A stretch of 64,000 bases of DNA from CBDHFF01 sp965262395 (lineage in GTDB: Bacteria > Pseudomonadota > Alphaproteobacteria > Rickettsiales > Anaplasmataceae): assembly GCA_965262395.1 (NCBI GenBank), contig OZ253531.1, positions 868,001 through 932,000 on the forward strand, written 5' to 3'. The notes beneath the pieces were generated by a model, which did not search any database, was not told the DNA's origin, and saw only the letters and a list, made by a program, of their open reading frames with translations. A program made the translations under genes and the position numbers. Shown here piece after piece: positions 47,452-56,813 of the stretch (the first letter of the stretch is position 1; each line of letters begins with the position of its first letter).

Positions 47452-47610
47452 ATGTATAAATTCATTTTAGTATCTTTACTTACTTTATCCTTATTATCTG
47501 GATGCGGCCTATTTCATAAAGCCAGCATATCATATGATATAGATAATAATGGAGAACCAGATTTTAGTATTGTGTATACGGAAGATGGAGCTAGTATTAA
47601 AGTTGAATAA
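47452..47610 (+). CDS. Small lipoprotein
   Basis: 52 residues from the ATG at 47452, preceded by TAGGAGG. The lipobox is LLSGC with Cys18 after a typical signal (MYKFILVSLLTLSLLSG). The mature part (about 35 residues) has SYDIDNNGEPDFSIVYTEDG, a DxDNNGxPD pattern reminiscent of a calcium-binding loop. It follows the DUF2793 gene by 16 bases and is probably co-transcribed. Confidence 0.8.
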   Translation: MYKFILVSLLTLSLLSGCGLFHKASISYDIDNNGEPDFSIVYTEDGASIKVE

Positions 47611-47637
47611 AAATCAATATTAGTAATATATCAATAG

Positions 47638-47673
47638 TGCTGTTAATATTTAAATATATTGGCAGCATTTTTT
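47638..47673 (+). terminator. Rho-independent terminator after the DUF2793-lipoprotein pair
   Basis: A 12-bp stem with two G-T pairs (TGCTGTTAATAT with ATATTGGCAGCA), loop TTAAAT, followed by TTTTTT. It lies 28 bases after the lipoprotein stop. Confidence 0.8.
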
Positions 47674-47741
47674 ATATAAATTCCCCTTAATGTTTGTTAT
47701 TATATAATTTATAAAATAATTTATATAATGATCATATAAAC

Positions 47742-49451
47742 ATGAATAATTTTTATATAACAACTCCGATATATTATGTGAATGATGCTCCTCATATTGG
47801 ACATGCTTATACTAGCTTGTCTTGCGATGTTATCGCTAGATTTATGCGTTTGAATAATTGCAATGTTAAGTTTATTACCGGAACGGATGAGCATGGACAG
47901 AAAGTAGAAAAATCTGCTCAGAAAATTAATATTCCTACTCAAGAGTTTGTCGATCAAGTGAGTAATAAATTTAAAGATCTCTGTACAACTATGAACTTTG
48001 AATATAACGACTTTATTAGAACAACAGAAGAGCGTCATAAATTATCAGCACAATCCTTGTGGAAGATACTTGAAGAAAAAGGCGAGATATATCTTGATAA
48101 GTATTCTGGCTGGTATTCAATTAGAGATGAAGCATTTTATGCAGCAGATGAAATTAATGATGGATTATCTCCTACAGGATCATCAGTTGAATGGGTTGAA
48201 GAAGATAGTTATTTCTTTAGACTATCTAAATGGCAAGATAAATTAATAGAACTATATAACAATAATCCAGATTTTATTGCACCAGAAATACGAAAAAATG
48301 AGGTAATGTCCTTTGTTGAATCTGGATTAAAAGATCTTTCTATTTCAAGAACAAGTTTCAATTGGGGGGTTAAAATACCAAATAATGAAAAACATGTCAT
48401 GTATGTCTGGATCGATGCTCTTTCTAATTACTTAACCGCACTTGATTTTCCTCATCAAGATTCGGAAGATTACATAAATTTTTGGAGTAAGGGGCATAAG
48501 CATTCCATTAATAATGCCACTTATCCTTCAAATAATGCTGTACATATAGTAGGAAAGGACATATTAAGATTTCATGCGATATACTGGCCTGCTTTATTAA
48601 TGGCAGCTGGATTACCAGTGCCAAAACGTATTTTTGCACATGGCTGGTGGACAAATGCAGGTGAAAAAATTTCTAAGTCTTTAGGAAATACAATAGATCC
48701 AATAAAAATTGTTGATGAGTTTGGCTTAGATAATGTACGTTATTTTTTATTAAGAAATATGGTCTTTGGTAATGATGGCAATTTTACTAAATCTGCCTTA
48801 CAAAGAATAGTGAATACAGAATTAGTAAATAATATTGGAAATCTACTGCAACGAACATTAGCGTTTATCTACAAAAATTGTAATGGTGTTATACCAATGC
48901 CAGAGCATTCATTAACAGACTCAGAGAGTCAAAATTATAGATTAGATGACGTATATAATAAGTTAAGCAAAGAATCACGTACTTTGATTTCTCATATAGA
49001 TTTTAGCAAGCATATTATTTCAAGCAATGATATAAATATTTATATCATTGGAACCGCAGATGAGATTATTTATAGAGATTACATGTTAAATCAAAATTTT
49101 ATTAGCTTTGAAGAAAACAAAGATGGAGAACAGATCTTTTCTGGTGCTTTAGGGTACATAATACAACGCTCTAAAAACATGAATAAATACATAGATAGCA
49201 ATGCACCATGGCAATTAAGAAAATCAGATTTAAAAAAAATGAATGAAGTTTTATACGTAATATGTGAACACTTAAGGATAATCGGAATAATGCTACAACC
49301 ATTTGTTCCTGATTCGGCAAATAAAATACTCAACTTACTAAATATAAAAGAAGAGGAAAGACACATAGAGCATACCACAGATAAATATAATTTAGGTGGA
49401 AATGAAATTTTGGAACCTTTTCCAATATTTAAGAAAATAGAAATAGAATAA
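47742..49451 (+). CDS. metG: Methionyl-tRNA synthetase
   Basis: Class I synthetase, 569 residues, slightly longer than the usual 510-550 of this type. HIGH-like motif PHIGHAYTS near residue 14, FITGTDEHGQKVEKSA, YVWIDALSNYLTAL, IVGKDILRFHAIYWPA and the KMSKS loop EKISKSLGN near 309. No C-terminal tRNA-binding domain is visible. The extra length lies in the anticodon-binding region near residues 400-460. Confidence 0.97.
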   Translation: MNNFYITTPIYYVNDAPHIGHAYTSLSCDVIARFMRLNNCNVKFITGTDEHGQKVEKSAQKINIPTQEFVDQVSNKFKDLCTTMNFEYNDFIRTTEERHKLSAQSLWKILEEKGEIYLDKYSGWYSIRDEAFYAADEINDGLSPTGSSVEWVEEDSYFFRLSKWQDKLIELYNNNPDFIAPEIRKNEVMSFVESGLKDLSISRTSFNWGVKIPNNEKHVMYVWIDALSNYLTALDFPHQDSEDYINFWSKGHKHSINNATYPSNNAVHIVGKDILRFHAIYWPALLMAAGLPVPKRIFAHGWWTNAGEKISKSLGNTIDPIKIVDEFGLDNVRYFLLRNMVFGNDGNFTKSALQRIVNTELVNNIGNLLQRTLAFIYKNCNGVIPMPEHSLTDSESQNYRLDDVYNKLSKESRTLISHIDFSKHIISSNDINIYIIGTADEIIYRDYMLNQNFISFEENKDGEQIFSGALGYIIQRSKNMNKYIDSNAPWQLRKSDLKKMNEVLYVICEHLRIIGIMLQPFVPDSANKILNLLNIKEEERHIEHTTDKYNLGGNEILEPFPIFKKIEIE

Positions 49452-49453
49452 TA

Positions 49454-49888
49454 CTATTTACTAATTTCTTTTACTATATCGTCATAATCTTGAAGAATTT
49501 CATTCTTTATTCTATCTGGCAAGCTAGTAGTTGTGAACACTGTAGAAAGCTCAGTAAACAATTTTTCTATAAGATTATCACTATTAACATCTTGAAGTCT
49601 GTTTAGGTCTAATCCATGTAAAATTTCAACTTTAATGTTTGTATTCTTTATTATATCTTCTTTAGTAATATTGATCATAATCAAAGTATTTTTATTAGTT
49701 TCATCTATTTTATTTTTTAGAGAATTATTATAAATATTATTATATTTTTCTTTAATTGTATATAAAATCGATGCTTTTACCATCTGTGTATTCTGATATT
49801 TACAGTTTTTACTAATATCAAGAGTGATCTTATTAATAAAGTTAAACTGTGATATTGGAGAAATTCGATCCGCTGGAGTATTCTGCAT
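49454..49888 (-). CDS. Small orphan protein
   Basis: 144 residues, N- and K-rich, probably helical, no signal peptide and no recognised family. The stop is two bases after the metG stop, on the opposite strand. It is transcribed divergently from the NlpC/P60 gene. Confidence 0.6.
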   Translation of the reverse strand: MQNTPADRISPISQFNFINKITLDISKNCKYQNTQMVKASILYTIKEKYNNIYNNSLKNKIDETNKNTLIMINITKEDIIKNTNIKVEILHGLDLNRLQDVNSDNLIEKLFTELSTVFTTTSLPDRIKNEILQDYDDIVKEISK

Positions 49889-49986
49889 ATTGTGATCCCC
49901 TGGTTTATTGATAACTGAGACAGCATACGAAATTTTGGTTAATTAACTGATAAGATTAATTGTAACAAATAACCGAGGCATTCATA

Positions 49987-50457
49987 ATGACTGACTATTA
50001 TAAAGTAGTATCAACAGCCAGAGAGTGGATAGGCACAAGATTCTTTCATCAAGGCAGACGAAAAAAGTCTGTACAATCACAAGGTGCTTGTGATTGTTTG
50101 GGTTTAATCATGGGAGTTGCACAAGAATTAAATTTAAATACCAATTTACAGGATAATAATAAACGAATACCTTTACATGCATTTGATAGTACGGAATATA
50201 GTAAGGTACCAAATGGCAACAAAATCTATAAGCGTATTTCTAGTATATTAACCGAAGTCGATATAAAAGATATGCAAATTGGTGATCTGTTATTACTAAA
50301 GATCAAAAATAATCCACAACATTTAGCAATACTGAGTGATTATGGTGAATTGTATGGCATAATACATACTTGGCAAGATGCAGGACAAGTGCTAGAGCAT
50401 TCATTAAGTGACTATTGGTATAAGAAAATATTTTCTGTCTTCAGATTTGAAAATTAA
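49987..50457 (+). CDS. NlpC/P60 peptidase of the phage/GTA type
   Basis: 156 residues. AREWIGTRFFHQGR at the start and GACDCLGLIMGVAQEL with the catalytic cysteine (Cys37) match the NlpC/P60 peptidases of alphaproteobacterial GTA clusters, which cut the peptide cross-bridge during particle entry. A histidine follows in NNPQHLAILSD, and another in GIIHTW. No signal peptide is present, as expected for a phage-derived enzyme. The end overlaps tkt by four bases. Confidence 0.85.
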   Translation: MTDYYKVVSTAREWIGTRFFHQGRRKKSVQSQGACDCLGLIMGVAQELNLNTNLQDNNKRIPLHAFDSTEYSKVPNGNKIYKRISSILTEVDIKDMQIGDLLLLKIKNNPQHLAILSDYGELYGIIHTWQDAGQVLEHSLSDYWYKKIFSVFRFEN

Positions 50458-52430
50458 GTTAGAGATTGCAGAGCTCTAGAAACTATTGCTTCTGCTGTTA
50501 TAGAAAAATATTCATATAAGTCTTCCGCTGGAGCAGATTGACCAAAAGATTTCATGCCAACAAATATCCCATGAGCCCCTATAAATCTTTCCCATCCATT
50601 ACATATGGATGCTTCGACAGCTATTTTCAAAGAATTATTACAAAGTAAATTTTGAACATAGTTCGCATCTTGTAATTCAAACAATTCAAAACATGGCACT
50701 GACACTACTCGTGTAGAAAAACCTTGAGATTCTAATTTTTTAGATGCTTCTAAAGCAATGCTCAATTCGGATCCAGTAGCAAAAATGGTAATCTTAATTT
50801 CATTATTATTAGAGGCTTCTTGTATAATATATGCACCATATTTGCATAAGTTATCATTAATATGATTATCTCTAATCCTAGGAACTCCTTGCCTAGTTAA
50901 AGCTAGTAAAGATGGTGTATTATTATTCTGGAGAGCAATTTGCCAACATTCCGCAGTTTCCAATGCATCTGCTGGTCTAAATACGTTTAGATTTGGCATG
51001 GCTCGTAAAGAAGAAAGTTGTTCAACAGGTTGATGAGTTGGTCCATCTTCTCCTACACCAATAGAATCATGCGTCATAATATATATTACTCTTAATCCAA
51101 TTAATGCAGATAAACGTATGGATGGTCTACAATAATCTGAAAACACCAAGAAGGTTCCTCCGTAAGGAATAATTCGTCTATCATACAATGTTAGGCCATT
51201 CATTATTCCTGCCATGGCGTTTTCTCTAACACCGTAATAAATATAGGAACCAGAAAAGTCACTTGCGTTAATCGGCCTCATAGTTTGTGATTTTGTAGAA
51301 TTGGATCCTGTGAGGTCTGCCGATCCACCAATTAGCTGGGGTAAATGTTCTGATAATGTAGCAATAACATAGCCAGATGATTTTCTTGTTGCTTCATTAG
51401 CAACATTCTTGCTCAAATGTTCCTTAATATCTAAAAATATCTTGTTTAAATCTGGCTCATTGAAAACAGACAAATGTTCATCATAACCCAATAATTTTAT
51501 CTTATCTTTCCAGGTATTATATCCATTAATAGCATTATCTGCTACCTGCTTCCAAGCTAATAATATATTAGCTTTAATTTCAAAATTACTATTCTCATAT
51601 CCACATTTTTTATAAAAACTATCTATACTTTCTTTTTCCAATGGCCAGCTGTGTCCAGAGGAACTATTTTCATGTCCAGAAAGACCAATTGCTATTTTTG
51701 TTTTACAGGAAATTAATGTAGGTCTTTTGTCAGATTGAGCTTGTTTAATTGCTTCTTCAATCTCAATAAAATCATGACCATCTATTTCTATAGTATGCCA
51801 ATTATAAGCCTGAAAACGTTTTGTTTGATCATCCGAAACAGTCAAATCTGTATTTCCATCAATAGATATATTATTATTATCAAAAAATACAATTAAATTA
51901 CCTAATTTGAGATGCCCTGCAAGAGAAGCGGCTTCATGACTAATACCTTCCATTAAACAACCATCTCCAGCTATGACATAAGTATAATTATCTATTACAC
52001 CTTCTGGTAATTTAGCAGCAGATATATTTGCAGCAATTGCCATGCCAACTGCATTTGCAATGCCTTGTCCTAAGGGGCCAGTTGTAGTTTCAATACCAGA
52101 ATCTGGTTTATATTCTGGATGACCAGCCGCATTAGAGTGTAGTTGACGAAATTGCTTTATTGTTTCTAGTGAGAAATCTTTATACCCCAACATGTATAAT
52201 AATGAATATAGCAGCATTGAACCATGCCCAGCAGACAATATAAATCTATCTCTATTTTTCCATCCTGGCTCTTGAGGATTAAAATTTAAAAATTTCGAAA
52301 ATAAAACAGTAGCAACGTCCGCCATACCCAAGGGCATACCAGGATGTCCTGATTTTGCTTTTTCAACTGCCTTTATCGTAAGAAACCTAATGGCATCAGC
52401 CATCTCTTGTAATAATAAGTTATTTATCAT
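50454..52430 (-). CDS. tkt: Transketolase
   Basis: Thiamine-diphosphate enzyme of the non-oxidative pentose phosphate path. 658 residues. SGHPGMPLGMADVA at the N-terminus, the TPP-binding GDGCLMEGISHEA with NNNIS, HSWPLE near 265 (usually HGSPL), FSDYCRPSIRLSALIGLRVIYIMTHDSIGVGEDGPTHQP in part as the transketolase motif. All are intact. Confidence 0.97.
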   Translation of the reverse strand: MINNLLLQEMADAIRFLTIKAVEKAKSGHPGMPLGMADVATVLFSKFLNFNPQEPGWKNRDRFILSAGHGSMLLYSLLYMLGYKDFSLETIKQFRQLHSNAAGHPEYKPDSGIETTTGPLGQGIANAVGMAIAANISAAKLPEGVIDNYTYVIAGDGCLMEGISHEAASLAGHLKLGNLIVFFDNNNISIDGNTDLTVSDDQTKRFQAYNWHTIEIDGHDFIEIEEAIKQAQSDKRPTLISCKTKIAIGLSGHENSSSGHSWPLEKESIDSFYKKCGYENSNFEIKANILLAWKQVADNAINGYNTWKDKIKLLGYDEHLSVFNEPDLNKIFLDIKEHLSKNVANEATRKSSGYVIATLSEHLPQLIGGSADLTGSNSTKSQTMRPINASDFSGSYIYYGVRENAMAGIMNGLTLYDRRIIPYGGTFLVFSDYCRPSIRLSALIGLRVIYIMTHDSIGVGEDGPTHQPVEQLSSLRAMPNLNVFRPADALETAECWQIALQNNNTPSLLALTRQGVPRIRDNHINDNLCKYGAYIIQEASNNNEIKITIFATGSELSIALEASKKLESQGFSTRVVSVPCFELFELQDANYVQNLLCNNSLKIAVEASICNGWERFIGAHGIFVGMKSFGQSAPAEDLYEYFSITAEAIVSRALQSLT

Positions 52431-52492
52431 TGATATATTATGTATATTTTATATAGGATGATTGTATTTATACACATTCTAATCATTTAAAT

Positions 52493-52515
52493 AGTAATTA
52501 TCAATAATAATTACT
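52493..52515. other. Hairpin in the tkt-rhodanese divergent region
   Basis: A 9-bp perfect stem AGTAATTAT with ATAATTACT around CAATA. It lies between divergent promoters, so a regulatory or operator-like role is as plausible as termination. No DnaA boxes were found beside dnaA in this 238-base region. Confidence 0.4.
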
Positions 52516-52668
52516 GAATTGCTTTAATGAAATTAATTTATTTATTAACATTTCTTTTTCTATCCTACTGTCAAGATCTTTATTTAATATTTATACAAAA
52601 AAATATATTGATATGAGACCAATATTGTATACAAACTGTTTGTTGATAAGTTTGCATATGGATGCCTA

Positions 52669-53055
52669 ATGATTAATAACATCTCTGCTAATGAAGTTTG
52701 GTCAAAATTAAAAGAAAATGAGCACAGCTGTATAGTCGATGTCAGGTGTCCTTCTGAAATAAGGGAGTTTGGATCAACAGATCTATCATCTATACGTAAG
52801 AAAGTGATATTTATAAGTTGGATTGATGAAATATCTCAAACAACCAATCAACATTTCATAAAAAATCTGGAAGAACACCTGACAAAAGATTATACTATCT
52901 TTTTTCTTTGCGCTGCTGGAGTGAGATCTTATTATGCTGCAGAGTTAGCAATAAAAAATGGATTTAGTAATTCACATAACATTCTTAATGGTTATAATGC
53001 CGCGGGTGGATGGGTTGTTAGCAACTTACCCTGTATACAGGAGAGTATGAAATAA
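52669..53055 (+). CDS. Rhodanese-domain protein
   Basis: 128 residues, a single rhodanese domain. CIVDVRCPSEIREFG at the start is the typical CH2A-like segment, and the active loop FLCAAGVRSYYAA contains the catalytic cysteine near residue 84. Sulfur-transfer role is likely, substrate unknown. The stop overlaps the dnaA start (TAATG), so the two are translationally coupled. Confidence 0.9.
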   Translation: MINNISANEVWSKLKENEHSCIVDVRCPSEIREFGSTDLSSIRKKVIFISWIDEISQTTNQHFIKNLEEHLTKDYTIFFLCAAGVRSYYAAELAIKNGFSNSHNILNGYNAAGGWVVSNLPCIQESMK

Positions 53056-54587
53056 TGATTACAACACAATTTGTAAATGACATCTTAGAAAAGATAGACA
53101 AAAATAGTGTAGTTAATACCAAAACAGAAGTGTGTATTAGTAATGCTGAATTTATTACGAAATCTATAAAAGATACTGATTCTTCTACTTCTATAGTAAA
53201 AAACTCAGATGCATCTGATATGTTGCAATTAAAAAATTGTAAAGATGTATGGAATATTTTACTAAATAAGCTTAAGTCATTATATGGTGAAAGTATTTAT
53301 AATAGTTGGATTAAATCCATAAATTTTATAAAATATGAAAAAGGTATCTTAGAATTGTCAGTGCCATCAAAGTTCAAAAGGGAGATGATAATAAATCAGA
53401 GCTTTGATAAAAAGATTATGGATATTTGGAAACAGAGGTATAGTAATGCGCATTATATAGAAATTATTGTTGCTGCGAATACATCTGAATCTGATCAAAC
53501 TAATACAGAAGAATCAAATAATATTAAACAACATCCTAAGAGTAACTATAATAGAGTTCATCAAAAAGATTATGCATTACATATGAAATTTACTTTTGAT
53601 AATTTTATAGTAGGAAAATCAAATGAATTAGCATTTGCAGCAGCAAAAAGAATTGCAGAAAATGAAGTAATAATGCCTGGTACAAATCCTTTATTTCTTT
53701 ATGGTGGAGTTGGATTAGGCAAGACCCACTTAATGAATGCAATTGGCAATCATATAAAGAAATTTGTACCTCATAGAAAGGTAATGTATCTTTCAGCAGA
53801 AAGATTCATGTATAAGTATATTATTGCCTTGAAAAATAATAGTATAATGGATTTTAAAGAAGAACTGCGTTCTGTAGATGTCCTAATGGTTGATGATGTA
53901 CAATTCATTAGTGGAAAAGATAGTACGCAAGAAGAATTCTTCCATACTTTTAATTCCTTAATTGAACAAAAAAAACAATTAATAATATCTGCTGATCGAT
54001 CACCTAGTGATTTAGATGGAGTAGAGGAGAGAATTAAATCTAGGTTAGGGTGGGGGCTAGTTGCTGATATACATGATACTACATATGAGTTAAGGCTTGG
54101 AGTATTGCAATCAAAAGCAGAGCATATGTCATTAAATATATCAAGTGAGGTTTTAGCTTTTATAGCAAAGAATATCACTTCTAATATTAGGGTTTTAGAG
54201 GGCGCATTGTATAAAGTTATACATTTAGCTTCTTTAGGTAGATCAATTACCATAGATTCTGTTGCGAGTGCCTTAAAAGATTTATTAAGAGCAAATCAAA
54301 AAGTGATAACTATAGATGATGTAATAAAAAAAATTTCAGAACATTTTAATGTAAAAATTAGTGATTTGAAATCTGTGAAGAGGGTGCGTAATATTGTGTA
54401 TCCAAGACAGGTTGCCATGTATTTGGCAAAAATGTTTACACAAAAGAGTTTATCAGAAATAGGACGTAATTTTGGTGGTAGAGATCATACAACAGTCATT
54501 CATTCTATAAAAAAGATTGAAAATAAGATGCAAAAAGATACAGAAATAGAATCTGATATACAAATATTACAGAAATCTATACAATAA
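53055..54587 (+). CDS. dnaA: Chromosomal replication initiator DnaA
   Basis: AAA+ initiator that opens the origin. 510 residues. Domain I is near 65-140 (VWNILLNKLKSLYGESIYNSWI), followed by a linker. Domain III has Walker A GGVGLGKTHLMNAIG near 218 and Walker B LMVDDVQF. Domain IV has the DnaA signature GRDHTTVIHSIKKIE. About 60 extra polar residues precede domain I. Downstream of the rhodanese gene in one unit. Confidence 0.97.
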   Translation: MITTQFVNDILEKIDKNSVVNTKTEVCISNAEFITKSIKDTDSSTSIVKNSDASDMLQLKNCKDVWNILLNKLKSLYGESIYNSWIKSINFIKYEKGILELSVPSKFKREMIINQSFDKKIMDIWKQRYSNAHYIEIIVAANTSESDQTNTEESNNIKQHPKSNYNRVHQKDYALHMKFTFDNFIVGKSNELAFAAAKRIAENEVIMPGTNPLFLYGGVGLGKTHLMNAIGNHIKKFVPHRKVMYLSAERFMYKYIIALKNNSIMDFKEELRSVDVLMVDDVQFISGKDSTQEEFFHTFNSLIEQKKQLIISADRSPSDLDGVEERIKSRLGWGLVADIHDTTYELRLGVLQSKAEHMSLNISSEVLAFIAKNITSNIRVLEGALYKVIHLASLGRSITIDSVASALKDLLRANQKVITIDDVIKKISEHFNVKISDLKSVKRVRNIVYPRQVAMYLAKMFTQKSLSEIGRNFGGRDHTTVIHSIKKIENKMQKDTEIESDIQILQKSIQ

Positions 54588-54598
54588 TTATACTACTA

Positions 54599-56734
54599 CT
54601 ATCGTGATAGATGATCGTCGCCGTCTTGTCTACTATTTAGACTGTTCTCTGATTCATCCTTGGTATATGGATCTGGTTTTACTGTTCTACAATCACCATT
54701 ACTTATCCTAGCACCCATATTTTCCATTAATTGACCAGCGTGCCTGGTTGCTGTTATTACTTGTGCAGGTAGAGCTACAGCTTGAATAATATCTTTTTCT
54801 GCATCTACAATTTTCTTTTCTAATGCTGTCGTAAGTGCTTTAATTTCATTTAAATCTTTTGTATCTATATCTTCTTCGCCCCATTCATCCACAATGGATT
54901 GACATTTTTCCGCTAACTCATGAAGATCTTTAGATAAATTACGCGTTAGTTCATTATATGTAGATAAATCACTACTATTCATTTTATCCTTCCAATTATT
55001 AGCACCTGAAGGATTTTCTGTTAATTTCTTTAGTGCATCTTTTAAGTCTGTTATAAGTGCATTAGTTTGCTTACTATCAGTCTTAATAGTGGTAGAATCG
55101 TTAGCCCTAGTATATAATGCTTTCATTGCATCTCCAAGAGGGATCAAAGATTTAACAATACTTTTTAGTATTGGCATATTATCTGCCTCCCTACTAATCT
55201 TTTTTATATCCTCTAAAAATGCTAAATCATTAGATTCATCAACACCGTGCGTTGCGTTCACTCGGGTGAGTAATGCTTTCTCCAAGTCTAATGACATTCT
55301 TTTGTTAACATCCTGTGGGTTACCTGGTGAGTGCTCTTGTAATATATGTTCTGTAGATAACTCGTTCTTTCTTGATTCTTTGTTTTTTTGTAATTGCCTA
55401 TCTATCTCTCCATCTTCATTATGTGTTAGTGCTTCTTGCTTTTGTGCAATCTGTTCTAACCAAGATTCCTTTGGCACAGATTGTATTTCTGCTGCTGCTG
55501 CTACAGTAGATCTCTGTAAGTCTTTTGAAGCAGGCTTAGAAAGAGAAAGAGGAAGAAGAGGAAGAGGAAGAGGAAGAGGAGGAGGAGGAGGAGGAGGAGG
55601 AGGAGGGACGGTAGCAGCAGGAGAAGTAGGCTGCGTAGCAGGAGGAGGAGTGGTAACAAAAGAAGTAGGCTGCGTAGCAGGAGGAGTGGTAACAAAAGAA
55701 GTAGGCTGCGTAGCAGGAGGAGTGGTAACAAAAGAAGTAGGCTGCGTAGCAGGAGGAGTGGTAACAAAAGAAGTAGGCTGCGTAGCAGGAGGAGTGGTAA
55801 CAAAAGAAGTAGGCTGCGTAGCAGGAGGAGTGGTAACAAAAGAAGTAGGCTGCGTAGCAGGAGGAGTGGTAACAAAAGAAGTAGGCTGCGTAGCAGGAGG
55901 AGTGGTAACAAAAGAAGTAGGCTGCGTAGAAGGAGGCAACTCCTCCTGCGTAGGTGCTGGTTTTGCTGTAGTGTCCTTAGAAGCCAATTCCCATGCCTTA
56001 TAAATATTATTTACAATCAATTGCATCCTTGATTGTAATTTTGATATTTGCTCTACATTTTGACCAGTATGTCTCATAATATCTTCGTTTATCTTGACTA
56101 AAGCATTGTTTATACCAGTCAGAGATTGAACATCTTTGATTTTTGTTTCATCATTAATTTCTTTACTCTTATCATTAGAATGGTCATCATATTTTTTGCT
56201 TATATCGCTTAATTTTTGACTTACTTGCAGTAAGGTAGTATGAACCTTAAATAAGGCTATTGTATTTTGTTGTTGTGCATTATTATTGTGCACATGGTAT
56301 TGAGGCTGCACACGCTGTTGGTATTGAAAACCTTGCGTAGGCTGCTGCATCTGATGAAAACCTTGCGTAGCAGGCTGCTGCATATTATGTTGATAACCTT
56401 GCATAGGCACTTGTGGCATATGTCCTCTATGTGTTAAATCAGAAGAATTATTCTGATTCCCACGCATATGGTATTGAGGCTGCATCTGATAAAAACCTTG
56501 CATAGGCGGTTGTTGCATATATCCTCTATGTGTTAAATCAGAAGAATAATTATTATTCCCATACTGATGTGCTGGTACTGCATTGCCATACCCATACTGA
56601 TGGGCTGGTACTGCATTGCCATACTGATGGGCTGGTACTGCATTGCCATACTGATGGGCTGGTACTGCATTGCCATACCCATACTGATGGGCTGGTACTG
56701 CATTGCCATACCCATTGTCAAACTTATTACTCAT
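54599..56734 (-). CDS. Large proline-rich tandem-repeat protein
   Basis: 711 residues, no family recognised, no signal peptide or membrane segment. Residues about 8-56 hold five units of (GY)GNAVPAHQY. Residues to about 150 are rich in M, Q, P, G and H, with duplicated SSDLTHRG segments. A helical region follows (about 160-260). Then come eight near-identical 12-residue units TQPTSFVTTPPA and a polyproline run. The last 310 residues are polar and probably coiled coil. The architecture resembles secreted tandem-repeat effectors or actin-tail proteins of intracellular bacteria, by analogy only. It could be exported by the type I system, which is inference. Confidence 0.8.
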   Translation of the reverse strand: MSNKFDNGYGNAVPAHQYGYGNAVPAHQYGNAVPAHQYGNAVPAHQYGYGNAVPAHQYGNNNYSSDLTHRGYMQQPPMQGFYQMQPQYHMRGNQNNSSDLTHRGHMPQVPMQGYQHNMQQPATQGFHQMQQPTQGFQYQQRVQPQYHVHNNNAQQQNTIALFKVHTTLLQVSQKLSDISKKYDDHSNDKSKEINDETKIKDVQSLTGINNALVKINEDIMRHTGQNVEQISKLQSRMQLIVNNIYKAWELASKDTTAKPAPTQEELPPSTQPTSFVTTPPATQPTSFVTTPPATQPTSFVTTPPATQPTSFVTTPPATQPTSFVTTPPATQPTSFVTTPPATQPTSFVTTPPATQPTSFVTTPPPATQPTSPAATVPPPPPPPPPPLPLPLPLLPLSLSKPASKDLQRSTVAAAAEIQSVPKESWLEQIAQKQEALTHNEDGEIDRQLQKNKESRKNELSTEHILQEHSPGNPQDVNKRMSLDLEKALLTRVNATHGVDESNDLAFLEDIKKISREADNMPILKSIVKSLIPLGDAMKALYTRANDSTTIKTDSKQTNALITDLKDALKKLTENPSGANNWKDKMNSSDLSTYNELTRNLSKDLHELAEKCQSIVDEWGEEDIDTKDLNEIKALTTALEKKIVDAEKDIIQAVALPAQVITATRHAGQLMENMGARISNGDCRTVKPDPYTKDESENSLNSRQDGDDHLSR
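55624..55935. repeat. 36-bp tandem array, eight copies
   Basis: Eight consecutive copies of a 36-bp unit (plus strand: GGAGTGGTAACAAAAGAAG then TAGGCTGCGTAGCAGGA), the units being nearly identical in DNA as well as protein. One unit has an extra GGA. The identity suggests recent expansion. Confidence 0.9.
56561..56716. repeat. 27/33-bp tandem array, five copies
   Basis: Five units of CATACTGATGGGCTGGTACTG plus CATTGC, three with an added CATACC. They encode the (GY)GNAVPAHQY repeats at the N-terminus of the 711-residue protein. Confidence 0.85.
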
Positions 56735-56813
56735 AATATGAATTATTTTATTATTAAAACATGTTTATAATAGTAAATTAAAATAATTAATAAATTGCTT
56801 TAATAATGATTAT

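Noticed and set aside
52431..52668. Possible replication origin near dnaA
   Set aside because: AT-rich with one hairpin, but no DnaA boxes close to TTATCCACA, and Rickettsiales origins are usually not beside dnaA.
55501..55911. Leucine-rich open frame on the minus strand
   Set aside because: Alternate frame of the same repeat array; composition is an artefact of CCT and CTC repeats.
55089..56003. Long open frame on the plus strand with Gly-Val repeats
   Set aside because: It is the complement of the 36-bp repeat array of the minus-strand gene. A 36-bp unit free of stops keeps all such frames open.
56530..56770. Several short repeat-derived frames on both strands
   Set aside because: They are shadows of the 27/33-bp repeats encoding the N-terminus of the 711-residue protein.
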